DNA from: an uncultured Bacteroidales bacterium
GTDB lineage: Bacteria; Bacteroidota; Bacteroidia; Bacteroidales; UBA932
Direction of reading: 5' to 3'
Assembly (NCBI GenBank): GCA_945874815.1
Contig: CAMCIE010000050.1
Location: 1 to 8,167, forward strand
Length of the DNA stretch: 8,167 bases
In this document: positions 6,685-8,167 of the stretch, one piece after another
How positions within the stretch are numbered: the stretch's first letter is position 1
Layout: each line of letters begins with the position of its first letter
The notes under the pieces: model-generated
What the model saw: only the letters and a program-made list of their open reading frames with translations
Databases searched by the model: none
What the model was told of the DNA's origin: nothing
Program-made: the position numbers and the translations under genes

Positions 6685-8167
6685 ATGAAATTTGATATTA
6701 AACATATCTTGATTTTCGGACTTGCCCTTGGCATGACTTCCTGCGTTGAGACAATGAAGGATGGGGATATGTCAACCGGTTTTCTGGGTGTCCCTGTTCT
6801 GGATGCAGACATCCAGGTCGAAGAATTCGGTGCCACCAAGGCGTCTCCTGCTCCTACTCTTCCTACCCTGTCTGTCCCGGAATCTTCGGCATTGCATTTC
6901 AAGGTTACGGACTCAAAATCAAATGTTGTATGGGGGGATAAGGACGAGGACGGTCTTTGGACTACTCCACTCCAAATGCCAGTCGGAGAATATACCATTG
7001 AGGTGAACTATGGTTCGAATACTTATGGGAATCCATGGTACACAGGCACTTGCACCGTCACCATATCACCCGTAAAAGAAGCAGTCCCAGCCATCGGTCT
7101 GCGTCTATGCAATTCCCTTCTGGCAGTAGTCCTTGCAGATGATTTCACCCAGCATTTCACTCCATCCGAAGGAAGCTGCGTGACCATCAGCTCCACCAGC
7201 GGAAGCAGCGGAAGCATAACCACCACCTTGGGCAATTATGTTTTCGTCCCTGCCGGAGAGGCCCTGACAATACAGGTAGCAGGCACAAGCTCCGCAGGCA
7301 TACCCAAGACATTGTCCTGGACTCTGAAGAACCCTCTCTCAGCCGCCACCGCCACCTACGTAACCTGCTCACTGACCACCAATACCACTGACATTCCGAC
7401 GATTACCATGAGCGAAATCCCGGTTGCTGATGCATGGGGCAACACAGCCTATGTACCTCTTGCAACAACTGCCAATATTTCCCCAGAAAACGTTGCAAAT
7501 ATGCAATATTTTGCGTCATCAAATAACTGGGCCAAATCCGATAGAGGTACTATAGTAGATATAGATGGGAAAAAATTAGTGAAATTCACAGGTCTTGAAC
7601 CTGGGGCTAAATACAAGGTCCGTGCACAGATTGGTGCCCTGAAAAGCAACGAAGTAAGCATGACAATGTCAACATCAGCCCTTTCCATCAAAACCGCTGC
7701 CCACACCAAGACAAACAACGAGTTAGACGGAACTGACTTCACTGCCTCATTCAGCGTCGCTGAGAAATTTGGCGTTACTGAATCCAGCCTCCAGCTCTGC
7801 AAAACCGACGGAACAGTCCTAACAGTCCTCCGCAAAGTTGACCACCTTACCGGGACCTCCGCAGAATGGACCTCCGACGGCTCCGCTCTCACCGGTGAGA
7901 ATGATTGGCCATTCCTCCCGGGCGGGGATTACATACTGAAAGGCACCGCCACCCAGAACGACTCCCCCGTCACTCTGGCCGAATGTCAATTAACCGTGCA
8001 AGCCCCTAATTTCGAGGTCATTGTCACGGGTACAACTACCTATGATTTATATTCCAGTGGCAAGATTGAAGAAGCAAATGAAGCAGATGCTGAATCAATA
8101 ACAGGAATTGGTTATCAAGTAAAGATTGTTCAAAAACTTAAAGATAATTCAAAATACAATTATAGTG
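6685..8167 (+). CDS. Large DUF4493-type lipoprotein, 3' end missing
   Basis: The frame is open from the ATG at 6685 to the window edge (494 full codons, no stop). The signal is MKFDIKHILIFGLALGMTSC (Cys20), then the acidic stretch VETMKDGD. The N-terminal third is DUF4493-like: GFLGVPVLDADIQV (32-45), the ATKA box (50-53), MPVGEYTIEV (98-107), PWYTGTCTVTIS (117-128) and IGLRLCNSLLAVVL (137-150, with the shared Cys142). Unlike the four shorter members it continues with a fibronectin-III-like module (about 262-330, with the L-E-P-G-A-K-Y-K-V-R-A turn), another beta module (about 335-437, with LPGGDYILKGTAT) and the start of a further region after APNFEVIV. A Ser/Gly-rich loop lies at 169-177. 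Base composition changes sharply inside the gene, near 7500-7600 and again near 8040. It is probably the long, outward-reaching member of the set; an adhesin-like role is inference. The N-terminal family call is good; the C-terminal modules are not identified by name. Confidence 0.85.
   Translation, partial: MKFDIKHILIFGLALGMTSCVETMKDGDMSTGFLGVPVLDADIQVEEFGATKASPAPTLPTLSVPESSALHFKVTDSKSNVVWGDKDEDGLWTTPLQMPVGEYTIEVNYGSNTYGNPWYTGTCTVTISPVKEAVPAIGLRLCNSLLAVVLADDFTQHFTPSEGSCVTISSTSGSSGSITTTLGNYVFVPAGEALTIQVAGTSSAGIPKTLSWTLKNPLSAATATYVTCSLTTNTTDIPTITMSEIPVADAWGNTAYVPLATTANISPENVANMQYFASSNNWAKSDRGTIVDIDGKKLVKFTGLEPGAKYKVRAQIGALKSNEVSMTMSTSALSIKTAAHTKTNNELDGTDFTASFSVAEKFGVTESSLQLCKTDGTVLTVLRKVDHLTGTSAEWTSDGSALTGENDWPFLPGGDYILKGTATQNDSPVTLAECQLTVQAPNFEVIVTGTTTYDLYSSGKIEEANEADAESITGIGYQVKIVQKLKDNSKYNYS

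Larger units (their letters stand above)
1..8167 (+). other. Co-directional envelope gene cluster, probable operon
   Basis: Eight genes on one strand with gaps of 4, 0, 28, 36, 25, 1 and 6 bases. No terminator-like hairpin followed by a T run and no convincing promoter is seen in any gap. Seven products carry, or by homology should carry, a lipoprotein signal, and one is a predicted outer-membrane barrel. The order is PCMD, barrel, PCMD, then five DUF4493-type proteins. Both cluster ends are outside the window. Confidence 0.7.

Noticed and set aside
1..8167. Polysaccharide utilisation locus
   Set aside because: No SusC or SusD homologue, carbohydrate-active enzyme or sensor gene is in the window. 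The PCMD name alone does not support it.

Overview
The window looks like chromosomal DNA from a gut-type Bacteroidota (order Bacteroidales). The pointers are lipoprotein signals ending in SC, AC or GC, start codons with no clear Shine-Dalgarno sequence, and two families that I know mainly from this group: PCMD (putative carbohydrate metabolism domain) and DUF4493. A genus cannot be assigned. All eight genes lie on the + strand, with gaps of 0 to 36 bases, so the window reads as the inside of one transcription unit whose promoter and terminator both lie outside.

Left part (1-3390): the 3' end of a PCMD lipoprotein gene, then a small outer-membrane beta-barrel gene, then a second, complete PCMD lipoprotein gene. 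The two PCMD proteins are paralogues, each with a fibronectin-III-like module before the PCMD domain. The barrel gene sits between them with spacings of 4 and 0 bases.

Right part (3419-8167): five consecutive lipoprotein genes related to DUF4493. Four are short (251, 273, 279 and 259 residues). The fifth is much larger, with at least 494 residues, and runs off the right edge. All five share a signal peptide with lipobox Cys, a first strand ending in a TKA-type box, a P-x-G/D-x-Y-T-V-like hairpin, and a strand block with an invariant Cys. They are otherwise strongly diverged.

Function is not established for any of these families. The reading I favour is a cell-envelope complex: PCMD and DUF4493 lipoproteins, probably surface exposed, working with a dedicated outer-membrane barrel. 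The four-short-plus-one-long layout resembles a fimbria-like or adhesin set, but this is inference. The most concrete oddity is a 37-base tandem duplication (4974-5047). It replaces the C-terminus of the second DUF4493 gene and lengthens its spacing to the next gene. Other points are a Cys pair that is gained or lost together among paralogues, a doubled C-terminal tail in the third DUF4493 protein, and sharp base-composition shifts inside the large last gene. No RNA gene, mobile element or CRISPR array was seen, and no stretch over 40 bases lacks a gene.
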